Assembly (NCBI GenBank): GCA_012840395.1
Contig: DULL01000061.1
Location: 1 to 38,388, forward strand
DNA: 38,388 nucleotides
Reading direction: 5' to 3'
Origin: Clostridiaceae bacterium
GTDB taxonomy: Bacteria > Bacillota > Clostridia > Acetivibrionales > DULL01
Under the pieces are notes generated by a model. That model was not told the origin of the DNA. It worked only from the letters and a program-made list of their open reading frames with translations, and searched no databases. Numbering within the stretch: the first letter of the stretch is position 1; each line of letters opens with the position of its first letter. Below, one piece after another: positions 1 to 8,986 of the stretch. Made by a program: the position numbers and the translations under genes.

Positions 1-55
1 ACGATCCCTTTCGTTTGGTTTCTTGTCAATTCTCAAACTACAGGAAAATCGTGAT

Positions 56-93
56 TATGGGAAGACCTATTTTGGGTTCTTCCCATATTTTTA
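56..93 (+). terminator. Rho-independent terminator for a gene left of the window
   Basis: A perfect 10-bp stem (TATGGGAAGA at 56-65 and TCTTCCCATA at 78-87) encloses a 12-nt loop and is followed by a run of five T on the plus strand. The T-run polarity fits a rightward transcript ending here, from a gene lying left of the window. It could also help stop leftward reading from prmC, but no T-run lies on that side. Confidence 0.6.
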
Positions 94-131
94 TTTAATT
101 TGCCTACGATAATTTTACTCTAAGAAATGGC

Positions 132-173
132 GTTAAATAAATAACGTTAAATATTTAACGTTAAATAATTAAC
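132..173. repeat. Three tandem 14-bp near-palindromes
   Basis: Three head-to-tail 14-bp units lie at 132-145 (GTTAAATAAATAAC), 146-159 (GTTAAATATTTAAC, a perfect palindrome) and 160-173 (GTTAAATAATTAAC). Each unit starts GTTAAAT and ends TAAC. They sit just beyond the 3' end of prmC, between it and the terminator at 56-93. The regular 14-bp period and internal dyads could be a protein-binding array or a replication-prone AT repeat; no function is assigned. Confidence 0.75.
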
Positions 174-220
174 AAATAAGCATTATTCTTAATTTTTCAT
201 GCAAGGTTAGGTAATATGGG

Positions 221-1084
221 TTATTTTAATAATAACTTTAAATAGCCAGTTACCACTCTATCATTACCTGATAAGTCTTTAATGACTTTAATATCGCTAA
301 ATTTCACTTCCATGATTTTTGAAACATCTTTCCCTTGATTGTAACCTATCTCAAAAGCCAATAAACCTCCTGGCTTTAAAACCTCGGAAGCTTTTTCTGT
401 AATTTTTCTATAAAATAAAAGTCCATCCTCTCCTCCGTCTAAAGCGATGCGAGGTTCATATTCCCTGACTTCTTTTTGAAGTTTTGGTATTTCATCAGTA
501 ACTATATAAGGAGGATTTGATACAACGATATCATAAGAAGCTCCGGCGGATAGGTTCGTCTCCTGTAAAATATCACATACTAAAAAATTTATTTTCTCTT
601 TAACTCCGTTTGTAATAGCATTAAATTTTGCTACATTAAGAGCCTCATCAGAAATGTCAATTGCTGTAACACTACATTCTTTTATATAATATGCAAGGCT
701 TACAGCTATACAACCTGATCCGGTGCCTATATCCAAGATATCAACCTTGCCCTTTGTCCGGCAATATTGAATTAACGTTTCTACGAGTATTTCAGTTTCC
801 TGTCTTGGAATAAGCACATTTGGATTAACCATAAAATTTAACGACATAAACTCCTGCTGTCCTGTAATATACTGGTAAGGCTTTCTTTTTTTACGCTGTT
901 CTATTAACTCAAAAAATTCATTGGTCAGAAAATCAGATAAATTATAATCCCTATGCGAATAAATATAAGACTTATCCTTTTTTAGCACATAACAAAGCAG
1001 AGCCCCAGCTTCCATAACCGGGGCATCAACACCTGCATTCTTAAGTTCTATTACCGCTTTCTCCAGTATATCTTTAATAACCAT
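221..1084 (-). CDS. prmC: Peptide chain release factor N5-glutamine methyltransferase PrmC
   Basis: This 287-residue protein should methylate the glutamine of the GGQ motif of release factors RF1 and RF2, using S-adenosylmethionine, in the cytoplasm. It has an N-terminal helical domain (about 1-90), then a Rossmann methyltransferase domain with the SAM motif DIGTGSGCIAVSLA and the catalytic NPPY motif (SNPPYIV) that binds the target glutamine. Length matches the family. It starts 8 nt after the stop of the upstream DUF1385 gene and is very likely cotranscribed with it. In clostridia prfA usually follows, but no prfA is present in the remaining 220 bases on this side. Confidence 0.95.
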   Translation of the reverse strand: MVIKDILEKAVIELKNAGVDAPVMEAGALLCYVLKKDKSYIYSHRDYNLSDFLTNEFFELIEQRKKRKPYQYITGQQEFMSLNFMVNPNVLIPRQETEILVETLIQYCRTKGKVDILDIGTGSGCIAVSLAYYIKECSVTAIDISDEALNVAKFNAITNGVKEKINFLVCDILQETNLSAGASYDIVVSNPPYIVTDEIPKLQKEVREYEPRIALDGGEDGLLFYRKITEKASEVLKPGGLLAFEIGYNQGKDVSKIMEVKFSDIKVIKDLSGNDRVVTGYLKLLLK

Positions 1085-1092
1085 TCAGCACA

Positions 1093-2070
1093 TCACCATT
1101 TGTCGGCTTCCTTGTCTTCCACCAATACATTCTTAAGAGCTTCAATAGCTACTTCAATCTGTTTATCATCAGGTTCTTTTGTAGTAAAAAGCTGGAACAT
1201 CATACCCGGAGCATTTATTATGCCGGCTATTTTCCATTCACATCTTCCCGCAAATTTTACTGCTTCATATGCCAGCCCGGCTACCAAAGGTATTAATAAA
1301 ATTCTCATTATTATATTAATAAACATACTATGCCAGCCCACAAATGAGAATACTAAAATACTTACTATTATTACAAGAAACATAAAGGAAGTTCCGCAAC
1401 GGGGATGCTTTGTAGAATATTTCTTAACATTTTCTACAGTAAGTTCTTCTTCATTTTCATAACAATGAATTGTTTTATGCTCTGCCCCGTGATATTCCCA
1501 AATTCTTTTTATATCTTTCAACCTTGATGCCATTATTATATAGCCTAAAAATATGGTCACTCTAAGGAGCCCTTCAATAAGGTTATATAATACCACTCCC
1601 CAAAAAGTATCTTTGTTAAATTTAAAAAAGCCCGCTATTATATTAGGTATAAGTATAAAAAGGCCCACACTGAGAGCTACGGATAGTATAACTGCCATGT
1701 AAATTGCAATATCCTGGAATTTATTCTCCAGTAATTTATCTAATTTATCAATAGCTTTCTTTATTCTTCCTCCCCAAAAATCCTCAAGAAACTTTTGAAA
1801 CTTTGAGGGGCTTTTTTTATCATCTTCTTCTCCTAATTCATAAAATTCGGCAGAGTACATAAGAGCCTTTACACCTATTACCATTTGGCGGATCAGATTA
1901 AATCCTCCTCTGATTACAGGTATTTTTGAAATCTTGCTTTTCTTCTGCAGCGGACTTTTATTAACAATTATTTCTCCATCAGGTTTCCTAATGGCTACAG
2001 CTGTATTTTCCGGGCCTATCATTAGCAAGCCTTCAATTAATGCTTGACCTCCTATGCTTGTTTTTTTCAT
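1093..2070 (-). CDS. DUF1385 (YqhQ-like) membrane protein
   Basis: This 325-residue polytopic membrane protein belongs to the DUF1385 family (Bacillus YqhQ), whose function is not settled. It opens with the family motif GGQALIEGLLM, and four or so hydrophobic segments follow in the central and C-terminal parts. Conserved family patches EYHGAEHK and KHPRCGTSF lie between them. A longer frame begins at 2097, but the ATG at 2070 has a good GGGGAG ribosome-binding site six bases upstream while the outer ATG has none, so 2070 is preferred. The gene is followed closely by prmC, an arrangement common in Firmicutes. Confidence 0.9.
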   Translation of the reverse strand: MKKTSIGGQALIEGLLMIGPENTAVAIRKPDGEIIVNKSPLQKKSKISKIPVIRGGFNLIRQMVIGVKALMYSAEFYELGEEDDKKSPSKFQKFLEDFWGGRIKKAIDKLDKLLENKFQDIAIYMAVILSVALSVGLFILIPNIIAGFFKFNKDTFWGVVLYNLIEGLLRVTIFLGYIIMASRLKDIKRIWEYHGAEHKTIHCYENEEELTVENVKKYSTKHPRCGTSFMFLVIIVSILVFSFVGWHSMFINIIMRILLIPLVAGLAYEAVKFAGRCEWKIAGIINAPGMMFQLFTTKEPDDKQIEVAIEALKNVLVEDKEADKW

Positions 2071-2173
2071 ATCTATCTCCCCATTACAATCAGACATCAG
2101 ATTGAGTATTATATTACGTATATTACCACATTTAAACCCTATTTAACACATCTGCCAGATTCCCTTATCTGTG

Positions 2174-2209
2174 AAAATAGAGGCTGAAACATAATGTCCA
2201 GCCTCTATT
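2174..2209 (-). terminator. Terminator downstream of rpmE
   Basis: An 11-bp perfect stem (AATAGAGGCTG at 2176-2186 with CAGCCTCTATT at 2199-2209) surrounds a 12-nt loop. Read leftward, the stem is followed by TTTTC. It lies about 45 nt past the rpmE stop and would separate rpmE from the DUF1385-prmC unit. Confidence 0.7.
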
Positions 2210-2253
2210 AACAACTCTCATTTGAAGAATTTTAACTACTCATAATAAAATTA

Positions 2254-2457
2254 TTAGTCAACAATACCAAATTTTTTCTTGAACTTTTCAACACGTCCGC
2301 CTGTGTCTACGAACTTCTGCTTACCTGTAAAAAAAGGATGACATTTTGAACAAATTTCAACATGTAAATTCTTTTTAGTAGAGCCTGTGATAAATGTTTC
2401 ACCGCAAGCACATTTTACAACTGCTTCACCATATTTGGGATGTATACCTTCTTTCAT
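2254..2457 (-). CDS. rpmE: 50S ribosomal protein L31, zinc-binding type
   Basis: This 67-residue protein is bacterial L31, which bridges the large and small ribosomal subunits. It begins [20 protein letters not shown], and its four cysteines (C16, C18, C36, C39) show that it is the zinc-binding C+ form rather than the zinc-free paralogue. The C-terminal [12 protein letters not shown] tail is typical. A ribosome-binding site AGAAGGTG lies about nine bases before the ATG. The gene follows rho by about 175 bases and is closed by the hairpin at 2174-2209. Confidence 0.97.
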   Translation of the reverse strand: MKEGIHPKYGEAVVKCACGETFITGSTKKNLHVEICSKCHPFFTGKQKFVDTGGRVEKFKKKFGIVD

Positions 2458-2632
2458 GACCTATTCACCTTCTTTCAGCACTGGAAAATGTCTTTTTTAA
2501 TTCGTTACATATTTCCATAAATGGTGTATGAAAAATAATAACTCTTATATTTTAATTGAATAATTATAATACTGTAAACAACAAACAGCAGAAGATATTC
2601 TAACACAAAAATTTTACATTTGCAAGCATTAT

Positions 2633-4513
2633 TTATTTATCAACAAAGGAAACGTTGATACTATTGACAAATTCCTCATTGGTTTTTGTCTGCATCAGCT
2701 TGTTAATTATCATTTCAGTTACCTCTGCTGTTCCCAGATTACTCATAGCTTTCCTGATAGCCCAAATGCTTTCCAGTTCTTTTTGATTAAGAAGCAGATC
2801 TTCTCTTCTTGTACCGGATTTATTTATATCTATTGCCGGGAATATCCTCTTTTCAGATAGCTTCCTATCCAAATGAATTTCCATGTTGCCTGTGCCTTTA
2901 AATTCTTCATAGATAACATCATCCATTCTACTACCTGTCTCAATAAGTGCAGTAGCTATAATTGTCAAGCTTCCTCCATTTTCTATATTTCTTGCAGAGC
3001 CAAAAAATCTTTTGGGGCTGTGTAATGCGCCAGGATCCAAACCTCCGGACAATGTCCTTCCAGTTGGAGGAATTGTGAGGTTATAAGCTCTTGCAAGTCT
3101 TGTTATACTATCCAGTAAAATAACTACATCCTTTTTGTGTTCAACAAGCCTTTGAGCTCTCTCAAGAACCATTTCAGCAACTTTTATATGATGCTCAGGT
3201 ACTTTATCAAATGTAGAATAAACAATATCTCCTTTAATTGAACGCTGCATATCAGTTACTTCTTCAGGTCTTTCATCAATTAACAGGACAATAAGATGCA
3301 TATCAGGATAGTTAGTGGTTATTGCGTTTGCAATTTTTTTAAGGAGTATTGTCTTTCCTGCTTTAGGAGGAGACACTATCATACCCCTCTGTCCTTTACC
3401 TATTGGCGCTATTAAATCAATTAACCTTGTTGATAATTCTCTCGGAGTGGTTTCAAGTGTAATTCTCTCATTCGGGAAAATAGGGGTAAGATTCTCAAAT
3501 GGCACTCTTTTTGCTGCAACATCAGGAGTATCGTCATTTACTGATTGTACATACAGTAGTGCCTGGAATTTTTCTCCTTCCTTTGGTATCCTACCTTTTC
3601 CTCTTATCATATCACCAGTTTTTAAATTAAATCTTCTAATTTGTGATGGAGATACATATATGTCCTTTGGACCTGAAAGGTAATTATCACTTCTTAAGAA
3701 TCCATATCCATCAGGAAGCACTTCCAGTATACCTTCAACTGGATCATCACTTTCTAACTTTTCAGGATAGCCATTTTGATAAGAATTCCAATATTCTCTT
3801 TTTTGTTCATATGTTTTTAAGGCTGGTTTTTCTTCAGCTTCAGCGGTACTCTGCTTCTGTAAATCTTGTCTTTCCTGCTGTTCCTGTTCTTTTTTAGCAG
3901 AATCCTTTTTAATTTCTTCTTCATCTTTCTTGGCAGGCTCTTCTGCAGAGTCCTCTGCTTTTTCCATCTCTAAAGGTATTTCAATTTGTTGTTGGACTAC
4001 TTCTTCCACATCCTTGCGAGTTTCGGATGTCTTATCAAAGTCAACTTCAATAATTTTATTACGTCTTCCTCTTGTTGATTTTGTAGAAACAGCCTTTTTG
4101 CTCAGGTCTTTCCCTTGTGTATCCTCTTCCGTATCAGTCTGTTTTTCTGATTTATTTAAATCTTCTTTAGCTGAAATTTCAGACCTGGTTTCAGTTATAC
4201 CACTGAGATCACTCTTATCAACAGCTCCATCACTTGCATCCTCAGCAATTTCAGGTTTTGATTCACTTTTTTCATCAGACTCAGGTTCTGCTTTGGCTAC
4301 TTCTTGATTTTCTGATTTTTCTTTGATTTGTTCATCTGATTTTTCTTTTTTATCTCTGACTTGTTGGGTATTTTCTACAGATTCTTTTGCAGCACTCAAT
4401 ATTTTTTCTATAAGCTCACTTTTTCTGTATTTAGTAACTCCTTTAATACCCATTACTTTTGCAATATAACGTAAATCCTCTAACGTTTTGCTGTTGAGAT
4501 TTACTTCTTCCAT
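2633..4513 (-). CDS. rho: Transcription termination factor Rho with a long acidic insert
   Basis: Rho is the hexameric RNA-dependent ATPase that ends transcription and terminates untranslated RNA. Domains in order are the Rho-N helical domain (about 1-45), a low-complexity Glu/Lys/Ser/Asp-rich insert (about 46-235), the cold-shock-like primary RNA-binding domain (about 255-330, with the YGFLR RNA-binding motif), and the RecA-like motor. Walker A is SPPKAGKT near 381-388 and Walker B is DVVILLDS near 462-469. The secondary RNA-binding R-loop region ([20 protein letters not shown]) is intact. At 626 residues it is about 200 longer than E. coli Rho, all owing to the insert. Such inserts are known in clostridial and actinobacterial Rho and can alter RNA binding. 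The start has an AAGGCGGTG ribosome-binding site. Confidence 0.97.
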   Translation of the reverse strand: MEEVNLNSKTLEDLRYIAKVMGIKGVTKYRKSELIEKILSAAKESVENTQQVRDKKEKSDEQIKEKSENQEVAKAEPESDEKSESKPEIAEDASDGAVDKSDLSGITETRSEISAKEDLNKSEKQTDTEEDTQGKDLSKKAVSTKSTRGRRNKIIEVDFDKTSETRKDVEEVVQQQIEIPLEMEKAEDSAEEPAKKDEEEIKKDSAKKEQEQQERQDLQKQSTAEAEEKPALKTYEQKREYWNSYQNGYPEKLESDDPVEGILEVLPDGYGFLRSDNYLSGPKDIYVSPSQIRRFNLKTGDMIRGKGRIPKEGEKFQALLYVQSVNDDTPDVAAKRVPFENLTPIFPNERITLETTPRELSTRLIDLIAPIGKGQRGMIVSPPKAGKTILLKKIANAITTNYPDMHLIVLLIDERPEEVTDMQRSIKGDIVYSTFDKVPEHHIKVAEMVLERAQRLVEHKKDVVILLDSITRLARAYNLTIPPTGRTLSGGLDPGALHSPKRFFGSARNIENGGSLTIIATALIETGSRMDDVIYEEFKGTGNMEIHLDRKLSEKRIFPAIDINKSGTRREDLLLNQKELESIWAIRKAMSNLGTAEVTEMIINKLMQTKTNEEFVNSINVSFVDK

Positions 4514-4710
4514 AACACACCGCCTTATTCTATAACTATATAATAGTAAACAACATAAATAAAACTAAATTTCGAAAACAATTTAATTTAGTATATACCA
4601 ATAATTTGGGAACAAAAATAAATTAGATTCAATGTATAAATATAATTCGAGTATACTTTCTATTCCAAGTAGACTATTACTTAGAGAAGAATTATTGAAC
4701 TCTTCATAAG

Positions 4711-4739
4711 ATTATAACATGTGGACTTTTTCTTGTCAA
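4711..4739 (-). promoter_or_regulatory. Consensus sigma-A promoter of rho
   Basis: Read leftward, a perfect -35 TTGACA (4734-4739) and a perfect -10 TATAAT (4711-4716) are separated by exactly 17 bases. It would give rho a leader of about 190 nt, room for autoregulation of the kind known for rho leaders. Confidence 0.85.
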
Positions 4740-5028
4740 TAAAGTATTTTCCCTTTCATCTCTCCTTATATAATATACTTTATTTTTCCTCACTCGCAAA
4801 TTTGCATAATTGTATTATTTCATATACCGAAAAAAGATACCGAAAAACGGGAATCAATCATTATAATAAAATATAAACTATACTACTTATAATATATTTA
4901 TTTTGCCCCCAACGTTATAAAATAATACTAATATTGTTAATATACAGAAAAATAATGAAATCTCTTATGTCTTTATTTGATGAATTCATATGCTATAATT
5001 AAGACTGTAAATATGGAGACATATAATA
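4740..5028. other. AT-rich intergenic region between rho promoter and small ORF
   Basis: No gene is supported. Near 4827-4850 the words ATACCGAAAAA and ATACCGAAAAAC repeat in tandem. A plus-strand extended -10 (TGCTATAAT, 4991-4999) lies at the right end with only a weak -35 (CTTTAT, 4971-4976), and would serve the small ORF at 5029. Confidence 0.5.
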
Positions 5029-5136
5029 ATGTTTTCCAATCTTAGTAAATATTATTCGCTGATAAATAAAAAAATCCTTCTTTATCAAGAAAATTTAGCA
5101 AAAAATATATATAATCTGATCAGAAGGATTTTGTAA
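5029..5136 (+). CDS. Possible 35-residue basic peptide
   Basis: A short open frame encodes a 35-residue peptide starting MFSNLSKYYSLINKK and ending NLIRRIL. It is basic and amphipathic in places. Support is an extended -10 promoter (4991-4999), a GGAG ten bases before the ATG, and isolation in a long gap. It resembles no family I recognise. Its 3' half contains both arms of an inverted repeat (5071-5081 and 5122-5132) that can also act as a terminator for the leftward DeoR-type gene, so the frame may be accidental. Confidence 0.25.
   Translation: MFSNLSKYYSLINKKILLYQENLAKNIYNLIRRIL
5066..5132 (-). terminator. Possible terminator beyond the DeoR-type gene
   Basis: Arms AAAATCCTTCT (5071-5081) and AGAAGGATTTT (5122-5132) are perfectly complementary across a 40-nt loop. 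Read leftward the stem runs into a long T-rich tract. The long loop makes it a weak candidate; it lies about 135 nt past the stop of the regulator gene. Confidence 0.35.
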
Positions 5137-5267
5137 GTATTTAGTATGTTGTTTGAGCATTGTCTGTATTTTCAGGCTATGGCATTATTATGGCTTTAGC
5201 ATATCCGGGCATATCCAATTTCACTAAAAAATGAAAGCGTGAAAAAAGTTTGTGAAAAATGTTACTG

Positions 5268-6035
5268 TTAATAAATAATCTTCACCTCATGTTTATTGGC
5301 TTCTTGAACCACCTCTGGAGGAGGCATATCTTCACATACCCATATATCAATATCTCCAAGGGTTGCATACGTAAATGGCAAAACTTTGTTTATCTTTGAA
5401 GTATCCATAAGTAGAATAACTTTTTTTGCACTATTCACTATTTTCCTCTTTAGCTCGCATTCGTAAATATTTGATACTGTTAATCCATTCTCTATTGTAA
5501 AAGCAGACGCAGCCATAAAAGCAAGGTCGATGTTAATGTCATCTAATGAAGCGATAGCACTAGGCCCGGAAACTGACAAAGTATTCCTGTTAACAAAGCC
5601 TCCTAATGATACAACTGATGTCCTGAGCTTTTTTACTAATTCTAATGCTATATTTACGCCACTGGTCACAATAGAAAAATTATTATCAGGCAATATTTTT
5701 GCAAGGCACATTACAGTACTGCCCGCGTCAAAATAAATGGAACGTCCTAATTCAACCATTGGAACAGCTTTTTCTGCAATCTTCATCTTAGCTTCAACAT
5801 TTTCAGAAGCCCTGATAGAGTATGCATTTTCTTCTCCGCTAACAGATGAAAGTCTTTTTGCACTTACAGCTCCACCGTAAGTTCTTATAAGATATCCTTC
5901 ATTTTCAAGGCTTATAAGGTCCCTTCTTAATGTCATGGTAGATACTTCCGGAAAAACTTTTTTTAGTTGCTGAAGCTGTACTTCTCCTTTTTGCTCAAGA
6001 AGCTGCAGTATTTGTTGCTGTCTTTCATTGCCCAC
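5268..6035 (-). CDS. DeoR-family transcriptional regulator
   Basis: This protein of about 255 residues is a DeoR-type repressor. An N-terminal winged helix-turn-helix (about residues 3-58, with the family pattern STMTLRRDLISLENEGYLIRTYGGA) is followed by the DeoRC effector domain that usually senses a phosphorylated sugar. The open frame extends to an ATG at 6050, but a GTG at 6035 has GGAG seven bases upstream and would give the usual start (GNERQQQILQLL), so it is preferred. It lies downstream of the 2-oxoacid dehydrogenase genes on the same strand but has its own likely promoter. Its target is unknown; no sugar operon is present in the window. Confidence 0.9.
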   Translation of the reverse strand: MGNERQQQILQLLEQKGEVQLQQLKKVFPEVSTMTLRRDLISLENEGYLIRTYGGAVSAKRLSSVSGEENAYSIRASENVEAKMKIAEKAVPMVELGRSIYFDAGSTVMCLAKILPDNNFSIVTSGVNIALELVKKLRTSVVSLGGFVNRNTLSVSGPSAIASLDDINIDLAFMAASAFTIENGLTVSNIYECELKRKIVNSAKKVILLMDTSKINKVLPFTYATLGDIDIWVCEDMPPPEVVQEANKHEVKIIY

Positions 6036-6142
6036 ACAATCACACTCCATTTTTTAGTCCATTGCATTAATATTTATTTAGTAATATAAAATATGCAATA
6101 AACAACTTAAGTATATAAATATTTAAAGCTTATTATATTATT

Positions 6143-6172
6143 ATTAAAATAACTTCTTAATTATATTGTCAA
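6143..6172 (-). promoter_or_regulatory. Likely promoter of the DeoR-type regulator
   Basis: Read leftward, TTGACA (6167-6172) and TTTAAT (6143-6148) are separated by 18 bases, about 110 bases upstream of the regulator start. The -35 is perfect and the -10 has one mismatch. Confidence 0.5.
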
Positions 6173-6316
6173 ATAACTGCTAAAAGTAAAATTTACATAA
6201 TTAATTGTTAATTCCCTGCAGTAGTATTATCAACATTGAAGTATTACATAGCAGTATTACAGACAAGTAATGCAATTCAAAATGATTAATTTCTATGGTT
6301 ATTAATTATTATAATC

Positions 6317-6352
6317 ACCTTGTAAGACATGAATATTCATGTCTTACAAGGT
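6317..6352. terminator. 36-bp perfect palindrome after the dehydrogenase operon
   Basis: The arm ACCTTGTAAGACATGAAT (6317-6334) is followed at once by its exact reverse complement (6335-6352). It begins 27 bases past the stop of the fused E1 gene, so it probably folds as the transcript's 3' hairpin. It lacks a T-run on either strand, so it may act as a stabilising 3' end or as a DNA-binding site rather than a classic terminator. Confidence 0.55.
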
Positions 6353-6379
6353 ATAACCCAAGGTATAATAATCTAAAAC

Positions 6380-8851
6380 TTATACTCCTAATCTGTTGAT
6401 TCTTTTTTGCTCATTTGCTGTAAAGTTGTTTTTTACCACATGTCCCTTTAATGGCATTATCTTTTCATGAATAGCATCAATTATCCAATCAGGCTGCGGG
6501 AAGAAGAAGTTTTCCAGCTCATGAGCAGGTGTAATCCAATTCTTAGCACCTACAACAACCGGAGGAGCATCCAAATCATCAAAAGCCAGTTCACTAATGG
6601 TTTGTGCCATATCCTTCAGATGGGATCCTCTCTCACAGGCATCACTGACAAGTACGATTTTTCCGGTCTTTGCTACAGATTCCAGCACCTTGTCATAGTT
6701 AAAAGGTACGATAGAGCGTGCATCTATTATTTCAGCTGAGAGGCCATATTTTTCTTCAAGGATTTTAGCTGCATCCAAAGCTCTGTATAATACTGCTCCT
6801 ACAGTCAATATAGTGATATCTTTTCCTTCTTTCTTAATATCCGGCTCTCCAATTGGCACTTCATAATAACCTTCCGGAACTCCGCCGGGGTGGAACATTT
6901 CACCTATGTCATAGATTCTCTGGCTTTCAAAGAATACAACAGGATCAGTTCCCATTAATGCACTGTTCATAAGGCCTTTTGCATCATATGGAGTTGCAGG
7001 GAATACAACCTTGAGGCCGGGAATATGAGCACAAAGTGAACTCCAATCCTGGGAGTGCTGAGCCCCGTATTTTGAACCAACAGATACTCTTAATACTACA
7101 GGCATCTTTAATTGTCCTGCACTCATTGCCTGCCATTTTGCCAACTGGTTGAATACCTCATCTCCTGCTCTTCCAAGGAAGTCACAGTACATGAGTTCTA
7201 CAATAGCCCTTCCGCCTTCCAGGCCATAACCAACTGCTGAACCAACTATAGCTCCTTCTGATATGGGTGTGTTAAATAGTCTGTGATAAGGAAGTGCTTC
7301 GGTTAAACCTCTGTATACTGCAAATGCTCCTCCCCAGTCTCTATTTTCTTCACCATATGCAATTAGAGTAGGATCAGTATAGAATTTATCTATTATAGCT
7401 TCAAATATACCATCTCTCAGCTGGTATACTCTGTTCTTGGAAACAGGTTTTCCATCCTGGAAAGCTGTTCTAACCTTTTTACTAATTTGCTGTACTCTTG
7501 GGTTCTCTTCCTTCGGCATTAATACTTCACATTCTCTGTCTTCCATTTTTTCTATTCTCTGGTTAGAGAACATAAGATCAGCAATCTGGTTGGGATTTTT
7601 ATTCAGATCCATTCTTGGAGAAATGTTGTCGTCAACAGCCATTTTGCATATCTTTGTCATGAACTCTCTTGTATTTTCGAGTATTGCTTCAAACTCGTCG
7701 TCAGAAGCTACTTTTGCATCTACCAGATTCTTTCTGTAAGTTATCAGTGAATCATTTTCCATCCATGCTTCAATTTCTTCCTTGGTTCTATAACTGGAAG
7801 CATCTGAAGGTGAGTGTCCGGTAAATCTGTATGTTATTACATCCAGCAATACAGGTCCATTCTTTTCTTCTATAATCTTCTTCTTTCTCTTATAAGCATC
7901 TATAACTGCCAAAGGATTATAACCATCTATTCTTTCAGTATGCATCTGCTCTGGATTTACACCTGCACCTATCCTGGCAACCATATCAAATCCCATGGTT
8001 TCTCCTCTGGTCTGTCCGCCCATTCCATACTGGTTATTGAAAATGTTAAATATTAATGGCAGGCCGCCCTTGTATTCGCCTTCCCATAACTTTTTGTACT
8101 GATCCATGGTAGCCAGCCATATAGCTTCCCATACTGGTCCGCAGCCTAAAGCGCCGTCACCAATATTGGCTATAACCATACCTTTTTTACGGTTTATTTT
8201 CTTAAAAAGTGCCGCACCTACAGTTATATCTGCTGAACCACCTACGATAGCATTGTTGGGATAAATTCCGAAAGGTGTGAAGTAAGCATGCATTGAACCT
8301 CCGAGACCTTTCTGGAATCCGGTTTCTCTTGCAAATATTTCAGCCAGCACTCCATAAACAAAGAAGTCCATTGCCAGTTCTTTAACATTATTCTTATCCT
8401 TTTGCTTTCCTTCAACTATTTTAAGGATGGTTCCATCCATAAAGGTCTCCATTATCTGGAGGAGTTCTTTGTCATCCATTTTCTGGATGGCGGATAACCC
8501 TTTGGCAAGAATTTCACCGTGGCTTCTGTGAGAGCCATATATATGGTCATCTTTATCAAGAATGTATGCCTGCCCTACAACCGAAGCTTCCTGTCCTACT
8601 GAAAGGTGAGCAGGTCCCGGGTGGTTATATTTTACCCCGTTATATTCTCCTGTTGTCTTTATGGCATTTAGCATTGTTTCAAATTCCCTGATAATTGTCA
8701 TATCTCTGTAAATTCTTAAAAAGTCCTCTTTTGAAAAGTTAGCCTTTTCTTCTTCTATTGTTTTGTTATATTGATTTACAGGAATATCCTTAAAGGATAT
8801 GGTTCCGCTCTTTCTTATTTCTTTTGGATCTAAAAATAGTGCTTTTGGCAT
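6380..8851 (-). CDS. 2-oxoacid dehydrogenase E1, alpha and beta subunits fused
   Basis: This 823-residue protein joins both subunits of the thiamine-diphosphate-dependent E1 component, which decarboxylates a 2-oxoacid and passes the acyl group to lipoyl-E2. The alpha part (about 1-430) has the thiamine-diphosphate motif starting GDGALG at 231 and ending with NNQYG near 272-276. The beta part (about 470-823) has the conserved segment SEGAIVG (531-537), with E532 matching the cofactor-activating glutamate, and VELMYCDF. The linker is about 40 residues. It is last of the operon E2-E3-E1 and has an AAAAGGGGAC ribosome-binding site. Substrate cannot be fixed: pyruvate is favoured, but branched-chain 2-oxoacids or acetoin remain possible. 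Confidence 0.93.
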   Translation of the reverse strand: MPKALFLDPKEIRKSGTISFKDIPVNQYNKTIEEEKANFSKEDFLRIYRDMTIIREFETMLNAIKTTGEYNGVKYNHPGPAHLSVGQEASVVGQAYILDKDDHIYGSHRSHGEILAKGLSAIQKMDDKELLQIMETFMDGTILKIVEGKQKDKNNVKELAMDFFVYGVLAEIFARETGFQKGLGGSMHAYFTPFGIYPNNAIVGGSADITVGAALFKKINRKKGMVIANIGDGALGCGPVWEAIWLATMDQYKKLWEGEYKGGLPLIFNIFNNQYGMGGQTRGETMGFDMVARIGAGVNPEQMHTERIDGYNPLAVIDAYKRKKKIIEEKNGPVLLDVITYRFTGHSPSDASSYRTKEEIEAWMENDSLITYRKNLVDAKVASDDEFEAILENTREFMTKICKMAVDDNISPRMDLNKNPNQIADLMFSNQRIEKMEDRECEVLMPKEENPRVQQISKKVRTAFQDGKPVSKNRVYQLRDGIFEAIIDKFYTDPTLIAYGEENRDWGGAFAVYRGLTEALPYHRLFNTPISEGAIVGSAVGYGLEGGRAIVELMYCDFLGRAGDEVFNQLAKWQAMSAGQLKMPVVLRVSVGSKYGAQHSQDWSSLCAHIPGLKVVFPATPYDAKGLMNSALMGTDPVVFFESQRIYDIGEMFHPGGVPEGYYEVPIGEPDIKKEGKDITILTVGAVLYRALDAAKILEEKYGLSAEIIDARSIVPFNYDKVLESVAKTGKIVLVSDACERGSHLKDMAQTISELAFDDLDAPPVVVGAKNWITPAHELENFFFPQPDWIIDAIHEKIMPLKGHVVKNNFTANEQKRINRLGV

Positions 8852-8986
8852 GTCTTAATCAGTCCCCTTTTATATTTTTTATATATTATCGTTATCACAT
8901 ATTTAGGATTCAGGTAAGTCATTCATTATCTGTCTGCGTAATATAGTAAATATAAGTAGCATATAACATTTTATTTAAGCTCGTTA

